A stretch of 64,000 bases of DNA from Trichoplax sp. H2. Its lineage: Eukaryota > Placozoa > Uniplacotomia > Trichoplacea. Made by a program: the position numbers and the translations under genes. Position 1 is the stretch's first letter, and the number at the start of each line of letters is the position of its first letter. The stretch lies in contig NOWV01000262.1 in NCBI GenBank assembly GCA_003344405.1, positions 1 through 64,000 of the forward strand. The letters are read 5' to 3'. The notes beneath the pieces are model-generated. The model was not told the DNA's origin, did no database searches, and worked only from the letters and a program-made list of their open reading frames with translations. Positions 11,901-26,900 of the stretch are shown in pieces.

Positions 11901-14900
11901 ATTAGAGTAATTCCTATTGTAAGTAACTAGTTGTAATATAATATCACGATATTATATTAACCAAATTTAGATATCTATTTCTTCACGGTAGTTCGTACCG
12001 TGACAACATCCTACTGAAATTAGTAGTTAAATTAGGGAATCGAGAATAATCTTCTTACAATTCAAATCACTATGATTGTAATTGACTTATGGTAGATTGT
12101 AGATTATCGTAGAAATGTTCCGTGATAGGATATATTGTATTCTGACAATTTTGTATTAGTCATTTGATGTCTATGTTCGTAAATACTGTTGTCTTCATTA
12201 GGCAGCAGTAGATAAAATTAGCTTTTGATTCACTATCAGGTTTCAACGTTAATATAACTAACTAGGATATCTTTGCTATTGTAAAAGAGTATATGAATGT
12301 GATTAATCGTATAATAAAGTTAGTTCTCATAATTAGTTTTTAACGTAAGGTATGAGGCGTCTAAGTCTATTTTAAGTCTACTAGTATAGGAAAAGTGTCC
12401 CTGAAAGAGTAGACATTGCTCCCTGACTCGTGGTTCAAGGAATCGACAGATTAGTCGTGCATTACGTTATCTTGTTACAAAGCTGTTTTGTAACAATGCT
12501 TCAATTATCTGAATATTTTTCTACTTAGCTACTATGTTTTCTTCTACATTGAATTTTTGTACAATCAGTTAACATTATCTTAAAAGCTATAAAATATACT
12601 CATCAAATGTCATCTTCTTACATTCCAATCAGGAATTGCCCAACACGGTCGTATAAGTCTCTTATAAAGGTATCTAATATCACAGGATTATCACTTATAT
12701 CCCTAAAAGTTAGAACACGTATATTGAGACAATGGCAAATCCTTTCTGAAATTCTTATCATTTAAATTAGAAAGATGTAATAGTTAGTACGCATTTAAGC
12801 CGGCATAGGTTTATTTAAGCTTACAATTTTAAGTTAATGATAGCTGCCATTCCTTCAAGAATTCCGGGCCAATTATTGCCCGCCAATTTTCTATAAAGGT
12901 AGTCGAAAGGATATTTAGTATAATGTTATTCAATTGGGCCTCGTGCTGTCACTACAGATACGATATTCTGAGGTGATGCACTGCTAAATAATATAGTAGA
13001 TTGGAATAAAAATCCTGTTATTAACGAAACAGGTCAATATAACTTACAAGTCATTTACTAAGTTTAATTTATCAAGAAAATCTTTCTGTAAGTCTATTCC
13101 GTTTGCAATCAGATTGGTATAGCTTATATCACTGGTAGATAAATATAATAAATGATAACTTAGTTTCAAATATATTAAACAGGTTATTGTGTGTGGCTTA
13201 GTTATCAAATTTATTAGCTACCTACATTTTAGTAACTTGATAGAATAGACGATCACAGTTAGGATCGAACTTTACTATATTGTTGTTTGCTAAAGTTCTT
13301 ATTTAATTAAAGACAGCAAAAATAAGTAAGTTAATAAGTAACTAGTCTATTACTAGTAAATTTTCCACGGAACATAATAAAACCAGTAATTAAGCGTATA
13401 ATTGAAGAAATTTTTAGGAAAATGCAATACTTACAGAGATCTGAGTACTGGAGGTAATCCCGAACAATTCAAGTATGTGATTTCGTTTCCTGCCAAATTA
13501 CTGAAATTAAAATAGAACTAAATTTTTAAAACGAAATTACTAAAATGGTAGCTTCCTATATATTTAAGATAAGTCACAATCAACTTTAGTATTAAAACTC
13601 AAATAATATGTAACAGAAAGTTTTCGGTATGTACAAATATAGAAATATTGATAATGAGATGCAGTTAATAACTAAAGCAAAGATTTTGATAGCTTATTAA
13701 ATCACCAATAAATATAAGAAAAAAATCAGTTATCGACTCCTTGACAGATCTATTATTCATGTTGTGCTTAAATCAATACTCTCTATAGATAAAAAGATGT
13801 CGTAAAAATTACTGTTAGATTCAGTGAGACGTGTCGTTTATCTCTTTCTGCGAAATTAAGGTGACACAGAGTTCTGCTTATCGTTCTAATTTTTAGAAAT
13901 AAGTTATTGTTAGAGTTGTGTGATCAAAAATATTGATCATTAATGATTGTTACGTGTCATACCTTTTAACCGACAATAACTCTAAATGTTAGATAATTAT
14001 TATTATTTACGTCTTGAGCTAAGCTATATCTTCATAATATTGATTAGCATGGTAGTAAATAACAATGGTGAACATGAGATGTGGAGGTGTTATAATTATT
14101 CATACTTGCTAATTAATATTTATTATCTAATGTCGCCTGCTTTTGTGGTCTCTGTAGTATTTGTGGCTGCAATCAGCATAGCAGCATTCTACCATATTTT
14201 ATACACATTTAGCTTTATTATTAGTTACAATATTTTATAGCTAATCATCATTAATCCAATATAGAAATGATTACAGTATTTTCGTTGACATTATTCCTAC
14301 CACTCAAAGTAAAATGCACTAAGTATATCCAAATGTATAATTTACAATTCTATTTCTACCTCTAACCTTATTATTTGCTCAAAATCTTACTGTATATAGT
14401 CATCTGTACTCTAGCATAGAGTCTATCCTTAGAGTCAATAATTATGGACTACTAAATACATCGTAAGATAAATATAGAAAAGACACTACCGTACATCGTA
14501 GTAAACATGGCTAATAGTCTACAATTAAAATACTAATTTACTTTACAAGAACATATTCCGAAGTTAATAGAAGTTTGAATAGAGTAGATAGACCAGTTTA
14601 CAAGGTTATCAAATTTATCGTATTTCGGAATATTTTAGGTATAATTTAGTGTATACTGCAAACAGAAATAGTATGAATGAGATGACATATTTATTAAAAT
14701 ATATAGAGAGTACAGATGTTATCCTCCATAATCCACTTACAGCTCTTCTAAGAATGTCAAACCCAGATCTTCTTGATCAGATAAGGTTACAGCATTGTTG
14801 CTTAGGTCACTGGAAAATTATTACGATTTGAAAAAGCTTCTAAATTTAGTTAATCTATGTATCCGTATGTAACAAAACTCTTCTGCTTACAGAATTCTTA

Positions 14901-17900
14901 AATTTGGGTAAAGCGAAAACGACTTGTTTTTCAACGTTTCAATAGCATTATCACTTAAATATCTGTAATTAGAGTTAGAACAATTAATTTGGCTAGATTT
15001 CATAGCTCAATTGTAATGTCAATCAGCCTGTAAAGTCTTAAATTTTGCAAGTTAATTTTTTTATGATATTTAAATAGCTACAACAGATTATTGATACGAT
15101 TGCCTACAGTTGAGTTAGGTAGGGTAGTGGTGTATTGGAAATTTTGGCTACGTCTTCGATGCGATTAGAATTTAAGTTTCTTTCATGGCAAAATGCATTA
15201 ACACAAGATTGAAAAATATTTTTAAAAACCTTAGATTAGATAATTAGTTCAAAATCTCACTAAAACAAATTGAATATTTTACGAATACCCAAAAAAGCTT
15301 ATTTTTGCTATGAATGATGTAATAAATATATCTTACATTATTCGTATGTTTTTCAATCCTTTCAAGACAGCATTTACATCAGATATTTGATTGTGTTGTA
15401 GATATCTAAAGCATAATTTAATTTTAAATGATATTAGAATACTTTGATTAAGTGATTATTGACATCTTGCTATTATAACAATACAGTATATATTAGATTT
15501 ACAAAGAGTTCAACTTTGTATTCATGAAATAATTTTCGTTCAAAGTTCCTATTTCGTTATGGTCGAGATACCTTAAGAGAATATCAAATCAATTAGATAA
15601 ATAATATCCGCATAAGTGTCTATCATAAACAGAATGAGCTTAAAGAATTCAATGGGGGTTGCATATCTGTATTACGTTTAATTTTTAATTTCTAGAAATT
15701 CGAGTAGAGATTGCAAGATAAACTGGAAATAAATAATCAGTATCTTTTACTGTTAATTGTTGCTTACAATTCTTTGAGACTTGCTAGCTTAGCAAAATCT
15801 TTAACATTTATTGCTTTAATGCTATTAGATGTTAGAGACCTAGATTTTAAATGAGAATTATATATTTTAAAATTTAAATGATTAAGATTTGCACATTATC
15901 TCGTATTGAATTTTGTTTTTATTCTCAATGAACAAAAGATTAATGCAATTATCCTTATGAAGCAATCAAAATGCCTTTAAGATACAGTTTAACAAACTTT
16001 CTATCATCTTGTTATATAGTTTTTAGTGTAAAATCTTACAGAGCAATTGTTACTGTGATAACAGTTATATTTAAACTAGTCTTGGCAGTAAGCCCATCTA
16101 AAATATTGTTTATTTGAAACAATAACGCTATTTCTAAAACTATTTGATGCTAGAGAAAACTGATAAACTAAATAAGGTGAATCTGAATTACTGTACCCAT
16201 TTTAATAAATGGTAATAAATTATTTAAACTCTAAATGCATACTTACAGAACAATAAGTTGAGATAGTGGTCTTATAAAATCTAACTTCTGTAAATTGTTG
16301 TATTGCAACATTCTATAAAATAGTACCAAAAAATATTTATTATAGAGTTGCTTTATTAAGAGGACACAAGGATAAGTATGATCATGCTTCAAAGCATCTT
16401 AAAATCAGTGATTAAATAAGTATTTTGATAGGATTAATGTGAATAAACTAATCAAATAATGAAACATATGAGATATTTAAGGGTATGCTTTGAAACTTAC
16501 AGCGATTGTAACTTTGCAAAAGGTTCTAATGCGTCAAGGTGAATATTATATAAAGCATTGGAAGAGACGTTTCTATAGAAATTAAAATGCAATTAATTAG
16601 ACAAGAATATCGGTATAATGAAATGTACAGGTAATATTTTAAATGTCTTTCTAAAGCAAATGAATTGACTAGGATTACAAAGATTTCTTAATAATATAAT
16701 AGCATTAAATTTTATCACTTATGCAGCCTGTTGTAATCATCATGGTGACTTTATTTCAACTTTAAACCTCGTTTTCAGTTATTATTAAAGCAAATTGTAT
16801 TTTCTAATTCCGTTAATATTATAAATTTTGGCACCGAAAGAGTTTATTTCTTGAAATACCGTGTCCAATTAATTTTAGTATTTATGTCTAAGTAGAACTG
16901 ACGACGATCATGTACGTTTTTAGTTTTAATCTAATTTCGTGTTGGTTTGATTAATTGGTCCGTATTCGAATTTATATCAGAACTATACGTTAAAATGTTA
17001 AAGATTTGTAACATTAGTAGTTCCAAATTGCTACAGATAATTTTACCAATCTAACTTTTAATATTTCTTACAATTACATCTGTTAATTTGTGCACTATCT
17101 TTTATCCATACATTTTATGTGGCTGTTGAATGTATTAGAATCAGAGTGATTTTGGTAACGTCATATAGCAGCAAATTAACAAAATTATTTTTGTGTCAGG
17201 AGCAAAATATAAGAATAATGTATGCATGAGAGAGCATTAAGCAATCAATTTATAGCATCCCAAAACAGATTTAAATCGAAATAATAAATGGTCTATTTCG
17301 ATAATAGAAATCTTGTGGTCTTAGTAATAAGACCAATTATTTACGATACTTACAATGACAAAACAGAGTTGTAATTATTCAAAGTGAAGAAATTTGCTGC
17401 ACTTTCTATATTTCTGTAGCGATTACCAGTTAAATCGCTGACATAAAAAACAAATACAGCTCTTGGTAAGTAAAATCAGAACAAACTTATGAAATTATAC
17501 AAAAATCTAGGAAATGTACTTTTCGTGCATTTCTGAGTAAATAAATGAACTTGTACTTACAGATGAACCAGATGATCTAGTGTAGAAAAATTGAGTGTGT
17601 TTTTTTCATGCAGTTTATTATAAGATAGATTACTTTTGTGAATAAAATTCCCCAAAAATGATTTATTAGCATCAGAATCGTTAAAATAGAAGTACTATAT
17701 ATATATAAAGTAACATATACTTAAATAAAGCTTATCATAGTAATTACCAGTTCATATTTAACAGTAATTATAACCGTGATTAAAATCAGAAGTATACAAA
17801 CTTACAGGGTTCTGCAGTCTCCGAAGTCTAATTGATTTATTTTTGAGAGAAAGTTATTAGTTAAATCCCTAAATTCGAATAATGACCGTTAAATGGCCGC

Positions 17901-20900
17901 TTATTAGCAAGATATAAAATAATGGAAGAATATATCATAATAAAGTAGAGTAGAGGTTTATCTGATATCAGAAGTTATTTCTATACTAATCGTGATTCTG
18001 ATAAAGCTTTGCTCTTATATACTTACTAATAATTGCTGCTATCATATTGTTAAAGGTAAAGAACATCATTATTTCAAAGTTGTAGAATGTAAAGAACATA
18101 TGCATTACTTACAGGACTTTTATTACCACAGAATTCTTTTTTGCCTTAGCTAAATTACCGTTTCCATGCAGCTTTAGTGGGTAGGATCTCGAAAGTCCTC
18201 TGAAAAAGTAAAAACAATCATAATTAGCGATAGCTGTAACGTTTAATGTTTTGTTTAGTTTGTAACGCTCTAGTATTACTCATAATAATTCCTATCATAT
18301 TCCTTAAATATCATTGTATTTGTATGCCTTCATAAGATGGAATTATATAAGATGACCGTAACATACAAGAAATCCATAAATGCCACAGCTGGTAATTGAA
18401 ATTCATAAAAGTTTCTGATAGGATTACCACTAAGCTGCCTGGTAAAATTAGAATTATAAGCAAATATTGTTTACTTTTCATTTTGTGTCTTATGGCATAA
18501 GTGAATATATGAAAAGAAAATGCGTTTAAAATATTGAATAAAGTTTATTATTGAGAGAGATCTGGATATCAAATGAATGAGGTGGAAAGATACTATACTT
18601 ACAATAGTTGTAATTTATTCAAGCCAGAGAATGCGCCAGTATCAATAAAAGACAATTTGTTCGTCTGTAAGCGTCTACAATGCGAATAAATAGTAAATAG
18701 TTAGCATTTAGTCAAGCAGATGTAAATATACTGCTGCCTATCACGCAGTCATAATAATACTTATAAATCCGAAAAATGCCTTACTTAACTAATATTTATT
18801 AATTACAATTGATTGCCATTATCATTAGATGGATTAAATTTAGGTTATATTATTACTTCGATCCTAATTGACATTCAGATATCTAACTTTAACACAACGC
18901 AATATGAAGTTCAATTACGAATTTTAGATTTTTAAAAAATTAGTAAGGTGTCAGTATTAGTTATCAAAGCTTTGTGCAATTATCTGATTTGATGATTGTA
19001 AAATTATAGCTGTCGAAACAGTACTAGTGAATATAGTATTTGCTAATTGCATTAAGTATTCATTTTTACTTGATAGGCTTCTATAGCAATTAAGCTTATA
19101 GATACGAATTTGTATAACAATATATCATCATGTAATGTAGTAAATCCTACCATATTTTACGCTACTAAGTTAGTTTACAGTACATTTGTATACTTGAGCT
19201 TAAATTGCATGCGAAAAATCGATAAAAACAAAATTTTTCTCTTAAACGTGACCGTATGCGAAGTCGGTCGTTTTGCAAACTGCCCAAGATTGAGCACGTG
19301 CTTGCCGCTTACAATGTCTTTAGATTTGAAAGATGCTTAAACTGGAAGTCACTTAATGAATGGAGTTCATTTTCGTTCAGATTTCTAGCCACATTTTTAG
19401 CCACATATTAAGCAATTATAACAAATAATGATTAAAATCATAGGTAAGTAAATATTTTATGAGCTGCATCAGTAGAATATTTAAACAAATTAACTTACAA
19501 GTCCTGAAGTTTTATTAAAGGTTGAAAGATTAGAGAGTCCAAGAGTGTTAATTTATTACCTGCTAAATCTCTATTCGAGCCAAAATAAGATTTGATGCAG
19601 TTATTAAAGTTAATACTTACACGACTTATATTAAAGCTACATCATCATTATTATAGTAAATAGGAAACGAAACTCTATAAAGTTTTTTAGGGTTAATACA
19701 TAATATAGCTGTGCAGGAAATGTTGTTTGTAGATCAATTTTACCATGTCAATTATCTAACTGTTAAATCTACTAATGATTTTCCATTAAACAGTTATCGA
19801 TCTCATGGTACTTGTAAATAATTTTAAGTAAAATATTTAAATTAATTATTCTCATTTACTAACAAAGAAGTGAGGTTATAAAGGTCTTCAAATGCGGTAG
19901 CGTTGATTACAGAAATGTTATTAAAGGTTAGTCGTCTAAGAATGGGAAATAGGAGATAATTTAATTTTTAATCCTACGTAAGATATATTATGATCGGCTC
20001 GGAAGCATTTAGTATTGCCGAGTTTTATCTGTTTAAATCTAACTAAGAGAGCTTTAATGCAAAGCTTGACTTTGAACCTGAAACTGATATACATATAAAA
20101 TTATTACAGAGTTAAAAGACTTCTAAGACCCGAAAATTGATAGCTTTCTAATGATTTTAATCCGGTATTGATGATATTCCTGTTCAATATAAAAAAGATA
20201 GCAATCTTCACTTTATAATAGCAATTTTCACAATTTTATCTTATTTTTACTATCAAATATTGGAAAATGAGAAGATTAAATATTTTCTCTTTCTCTGATT
20301 GCATGTCACGGAGTACACCAAGCTAGTTTACTAGTCTAACATAAAAGTTTTTGCTTTATGTTGCATTACAGATTACTGATCTAACCTGAGATAAAATCTA
20401 GTAAGAATGTAGTACTGATATTATAATGTATAAGCACCAACCCTCTGAAAAACTCACAATAAGTGGATATACACTGTACTATAACCTACAAAACAGCTTT
20501 TACTTAGTGACCTACTACTGACTACTATTTCACGAAATGAGCCACATAGCAGCATGCTTAATGATATTTCATTTTGGCGTAGAAGATTTCGCTTCTTTCA
20601 TCAAGAATTAGACCCGATCTAAAAATATTTAACTTACAAGGTTGATGTTGTTGCCATCTTCTTAAATAGTTCAGTAGGAAGATGGGATAACAAATTATTA
20701 CTCAGAAATCTGTAGCAAATTTATTTATCCGGATTAGTTCATTAATGTAATTGATCATCAAGACTATTCTCAAAGCTTTACGTTTACGCTAGCAGTAGTT
20801 TATCTGTATCTAGCAACTTCGATATTTAAATAGGTTAACAAGTACTACTTTACGCAATAACACTCTCAAATTTTTAATCATAAATTTGTAGCATTGAGAC

Positions 20901-23900
20901 TCTAACTTTATTATTATATGTATACGTACAATGTCTTAGTTTTAGATAATTTCTGGAACGATTTTTCTGCGACGAATCGAATATTATTGCTACTTAAATG
21001 CCTATCAAGTTCGAGTCAGAAAATGATTCAAGCTATGTCTTATTTTGCGCTTAAGATAAATGAGTAATTTAAATAGATATTACACGATTATTTCATACTT
21101 ACACAGCATGCAAGTTAGGGGCGCAAATAGTTTCTGGATAAATATGTGTTAATTTATTGCGGTCTAAGTCCCTAATTGTTAGAATAAATCGGGATATCTT
21201 TTTATATTGTACCTTTGGTTGATTCTAATAGCTAGATTCGGCCACATTGTAAAAGAAATGAAATTATAAAGAAACACATGTATTCTTTTTTATCCTAATA
21301 CGCTAAATAAGCTAACTTACTTTAGCTAGTAGTCAGAAGAAAAATTAGTGAATAGTCATGTTTGACACTTTTATATACGGCTAGACCTAAAATATGCTAC
21401 AACGCTAATACTGATAACAAAATATAATATCACACCAGATAGTTTATTGACTTATTTGATTCTGAATCCAATTGACTACTTTACGTTCTGTGTAATAATG
21501 CTTTGGTAGCGCTTATCAAATAGGTTCTAATCATCACTTATTTCATTTCTGAGTCAGACATAGAGATAAAACTGATCACGAATATATATAATCAGTAGGA
21601 AATTAGGAATTCATGATAGATATATAATACTATTCTCTGATCTAGCTGTATGCAAAAGCTAGAAAAATCTTCGAAAGAATTACTAAATCATCTAAAATTG
21701 CTTACATATTCGTGCCCTAATATGCAGTACGTACATTATTTGTATGTAGTAAAAGGGACTATCATGATCAAATGTATGCGTTACTGATTGATATTTTTTA
21801 TAGATCCATAATAGTAATTTTACACTGTCTTGTTTATGGTCCTGCATACTTAGGCAGAATATTTCATACGTTAAAGTTTTTAGTCTGTGCGGTGCCTAAG
21901 CTTAGCATGCCTAAGAATAGCAATTCATATATGATCTGATAACTAGCAACGTTACATCTCGTACTAGCTTTCAAATTAGAATAGATTATGTATTATCATA
22001 GGTGGCAATTTTTTAGAGTCAATCTAGTCAAGGATGGAAATATTAATTTGATAACATTTCATCCTCATAGAATCCGAAAAACTTACAACATTTGTAGCTG
22101 TTTGAGGCTGCAAAATGTATTATTTTCTATCGCAACTAGTTTATTAGCAGAGGCGCGGCTATATCGTAGCAGATAAGATACGTCAAATTAGTTCCGACAT
22201 TAAAGACCTAATGAACTATAATATTATTTATTTACATTAACCATATGATCATAACAGGATATCACATTTTACAAATTTGTAATAAAAAATATTGCAGAGC
22301 CTTAAAAAAATGACTAAAATAAAAGTAAACTCATTATTAATCTTGCTATGTAACGGATTCATTGTAATAACTGTCACATACTCAATTGTTACCACACATT
22401 AATAGTAGGACTATATAACCTTTTTATTGAAATTTTTAAAGAAATTCTAATGGCTTACTCACAATTCCATCAGATTTATTAAGTTGCTAACATGGTGACG
22501 TTGTAACCGGTACACTTGGTTACCTGCAAGAGAACTATAGTGCTCATAGTTAATATTTAGATTAAATTTTCAAGTTACGTTCATGATCTGATGGCAAATA
22601 TCGGAATAAAGCTGGTATATTAGCTAACTATTAATATATGAAGAAAAGCTAAGCTGATCAAAATTTAGAAGCTTAAATACAGGTGATAATCATCATCTCG
22701 AAAGCCCCTATTAAAAGTTCGCCGCTTACACTAGGCCTAAGAATGACTATATTTTTAATATCGTCTTCTTAGCACTTTTAAATGCAGGCTAACTGATTGA
22801 CACAGCCATGAAAATAACTGAGATATAGATTGATAGTTTACGGTAACATTTTACCTTGAACTTCTCAAAAATAAAAGCACAACTTTAGGAATTATTGTAG
22901 TTGGTGATAAAGTAAATCCTTACGATATTAAGACGAAATAGTGAATGTTTCAAGTAGGTGTTAGAAGTATAGAATTTTGATATAGCTCGTAATCGAAACA
23001 AACTTTTGTATCAAAAAGCTTATTACTTCAAATGTTCGTATATGATAAATTAGTCATAATAACATTTTTTATTAAAAATATGCTGAAAGCGTAATAAATA
23101 TGTTTACTACGACTGATAGTATATATAAATGGGATAGTAATCTATAAAAAGTGAAAAGAATTTCGTAATATTGTGTTATGCGAAAGTGTGTGTACTTCCC
23201 AAAGATTTAAGTTACTGTACCGTACGCCGGGAAGATAGTATTGCTGATTAAAGGAAAATTTACTGGAAGTACGAGTATTGTTTTCTCGTATCACAAGAGT
23301 AGTTGTGGCACTGATATAGTTAAGCAATACATTCATAATTTTAGTACGCTAAGCTATAAACTGATTATTTGTACAAAAGGTAAACATGCTGAAAATAATG
23401 TATCTTAGTGGATAAAAGCGTGTAGTACATTAATAAATAGAAAAATTAGTTTCAAATACAGTGAAGCGGAGTAGGTGAGAAATTTGGATAGCCATAAAAA
23501 TATGGATGCAGCATAATACGAGTCTCTCTCTTGAATTTGATCTTAAGCTTTATGTTGTAATTTTATTATGATTATACCTCTACGATTGCAATAAGCGAGA
23601 AAATATGAGAGTATCGCAGATGGAACTTAATTTTATTTTATCTTGATTTACTTAGTACGTTGTTGTATAGTGATTAAAAATTAATTTCTAATATTATTTA
23701 TGCCAAGCAGCGGACGAGAATTACATTACGCTATTCAAGTTCATGTGCCGGTATGAAATTGGCTTCAATCTATTTAATATGTCTTTACCTACTCGTTAGG
23801 TAACTTACGAAACCCATAGCAATATTATAGTGTTTTACTAGTACTATCTAGATTTGGTAGAGCGAAACTATGATTAGTTCTCATGGCTTTATGATAAGAA

Positions 23901-26900
23901 ATTATTAATTCTTAGCAGTTTTTTATTAGTATAGGTTGCATTGAAATTCTAATGGTACATCAGCACTATAGACATTCTCAAGAAAAAAAGGAATTTACTT
24001 ACAGGCTGATAAGACTGGTCAATGTGGCAAACGAACCATTTTTAATAGTGTGAATTCTATTACCAGACAGGTCTCTAATTAATGAAATTAGATCTCTGAG
24101 ATAAATATTAAGACTATTTACGTTTACTTCTGTAAATATTATTAAATATTGTTAGCTGACAGGCTATATAATTATAGACAGACATAGCAATGAGCACATT
24201 CCAACTTACATTCCTATTTGATAATTTCAATTTATGAAATGAGTTTAATAGACGTAGTAACGATCAATGATCATTAACTACTCCTTCAATTAAAGTATAA
24301 GTATTCATCTTAAGACTTACAATGCTTGCAGGTTGTTAAGGTTGTTGAAGAAGCTAGGCTGTATGGTTGAAATATTATTGTCCGAAAGAAGTCTATGGAA
24401 AAATAAACGCGTATAATGATAAAGTTATTGTTATAGATGTATCTCAATTAATAAATACTGTAAATTTTTTAAAATAATTTTGCAAGTCTTCTTAATTGTA
24501 AGGATATAAATCACAACTGCTTTATGTTTATCGATCCGATTGGAGGTTATTGTTGCTACCAGCTAAGTTCACTTTCTAATGATGCCTGATATAATGATCT
24601 ACTGAAAATATTTTCTATGGTGCAGAGATTATTGCACCAAATGAAGAATCCTTTCCCTACTACAGCATTCATTTTAACTTATTAACGTCCAGTAAATCTA
24701 ATTACACTTGAGAATCAAACCCTCTACCAAAAAAATTATATTGGACTTCTATATTGCCTTTAGACTTTATCAAGCATACATTTCGAATAGTTCAGTTGTC
24801 GGTTTGAAGATGTCTTCATCGATAGAAGTAATTTTATTACCTACGATAGATCTAAAAGAAATGCAAGTGAGTTGTATAAAATGCTGTTACATAATATATA
24901 TGTAAAATTATCTGGAATTAAGCATTCTTTGCTTTAGCCACTGTTAATAGGTTTCCAATATATGATTGGCTAAGATAAAATAATTCATTGATATTTATGA
25001 GTACAGCAAATTGAACCATGGTATGTAAAGAATCGCTTATTATACTATAAGAAGGCTAGACGATAATTTAAGGATTCATTAACTGAATTGTGTAAGTATT
25101 TTAAATGGCGATCTACTATCAATATTTTTGCCATGGATGGGAAATAGTGAGTGTATATATAGTTGCATAGAGTAATAGAAAAGCCATTTATATCAAATAT
25201 AATGTAAGCATTGTATTCTATTGCTTTCAAAAATCGTAACATTAACGTAATATCTTGGGATGTTGATAATCATGCTAAGAGGAGTAAAAAACTGGTGATT
25301 GCTTAAATAATAACTCTAGGTTATCTATTCTTACAATGCTTTAAGGTGAGTAAGACAGGCAAAGCTACCATTAGAAAGCTTCAATAATTTGTTATTATTG
25401 ATATCTCTGCAAAAGAAGCAGTTTTCCAATAAATCTTTTTCAATTAAAGCGATAAAATTGGATAAGCACAGCACAACAGTCATGATCTTTTTTATCATAA
25501 ACAAGGAAGATTTAAAATTTAGAAAGAGCACCCGTTGTGGCTAATATGAAACTGATTACTGTATCTGGTCTTCTTAAAGATAGAATATATAATACAGAGA
25601 TTTTACTATGAAATTGGCTTAAATTTTTAACAGGTTACAGCTTACCAAATTCATTAATTATTAGCGATAAAAGAAGCTTTAGTAGAGATTTTCAGTCATA
25701 TTAAACTTACAGATACTGCAAATTAGTCATTGAACAGAATGATTCCTTTTCGATGAATTCAATATCATTATTATCTAAACTCCTAATGTGGTCGAAGCGC
25801 TATGTCAGATTTATTTAGTTTGAATTTAACATCAGCTTTTAATTAAACCGATTCAACTTAGATACTTTAAAGATTTTGAAATTTTTTCATCTACTTGTAT
25901 CAAATTTTAAATTAGTAAAATCTTTGCCCAAAATTTGAACTGAATTATAAAAGATAGTAATAGTACAGATATCAATGCAATTTTTAATGCGAACATTGTA
26001 AGAAGAACAATTATTAAAACAACAGATAGTACTTCAAGCACCCCTGTTTCATGCTAGAGTGACAGAAACTATCTCTTTAAAATATAGACTAAGAAAAGGC
26101 ATTAGTGATACTAATTTTGTACGAAATATACTTAATTTTAACTGAAAGAGTGAAGATTACACGAAAGAGATTTTACTTTGTATGATATAACTGAATAGGT
26201 AAATTTTTCTTGATATTTTAGCTAATAATATTATTTATATTTAGTGAGTTGATATCTTAGCTTGTAAAATTTACAAGAACACTATTTCCGAGATACAGGC
26301 AAAGGTATGTCGTTCAATTCTTTTGATATTATTCATCAAGATCCGACTAAAAGAAATTCAAAATAATTAAGTTATAAGCTTTTGCAGTTGATAAGGCAGT
26401 AGACGAAAATGGTTCTTTAAATTAAAGAATAATACGTACAAATCCCAAACATTAGGTAATCCACAAAATGAGTACGGTTCGATGTAAGTAATTGAATTTT
26501 GCTCTAGCTTACTAACATGAAACATATTAGATAAATTAAATTGCCAAAATGCAAATACTAAAATTTCTTAGCTACGGCAGGGTAAGACATCAAAAAGAAA
26601 TATCAACTGGATTGGAGTCATTAATATGAAATTAGCTATACTCTAGTGCTTTTGTGAAAACCTATAATTGAAATTGCTTTTATTAATCTTTTTCAGTAAA
26701 GAAATAATTTGCTCATTTATTTCTTAAAACGCTGACTCTTCTCGTAAATGAGTAATAATTCTATATTCTAGTTGTATAGAATCAGTAATGCAACGGCTAG
26801 AGCGTTGTTAGTTTGATGCTAACGAGTTCAATTACTTCATTAATGATATTATAAGATTGGCTAGAATTGCCTAGGCGAATTTAAAATTTCTAAACTTACA

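Noticed and set aside
13986-14240. 84-codon plus-strand open frame rich in aromatic and hydrophobic residues
   Set aside because: Its 3' half aligns with a decayed family 1 LTR, and the same LTR gives similar open frames in its intact copies. Not a gene.
17069-17160. Possible extra LRR exon after a CTTAC donor in gene A
   Set aside because: No LRR pattern and no equivalent in gene B; treated as intron sequence.
23142-23336. 64-codon minus-strand open frame in the long LRR16-LRR17 intron of gene A
   Set aside because: No LRR pattern, not 72 nt-like, and no equivalent in gene B.
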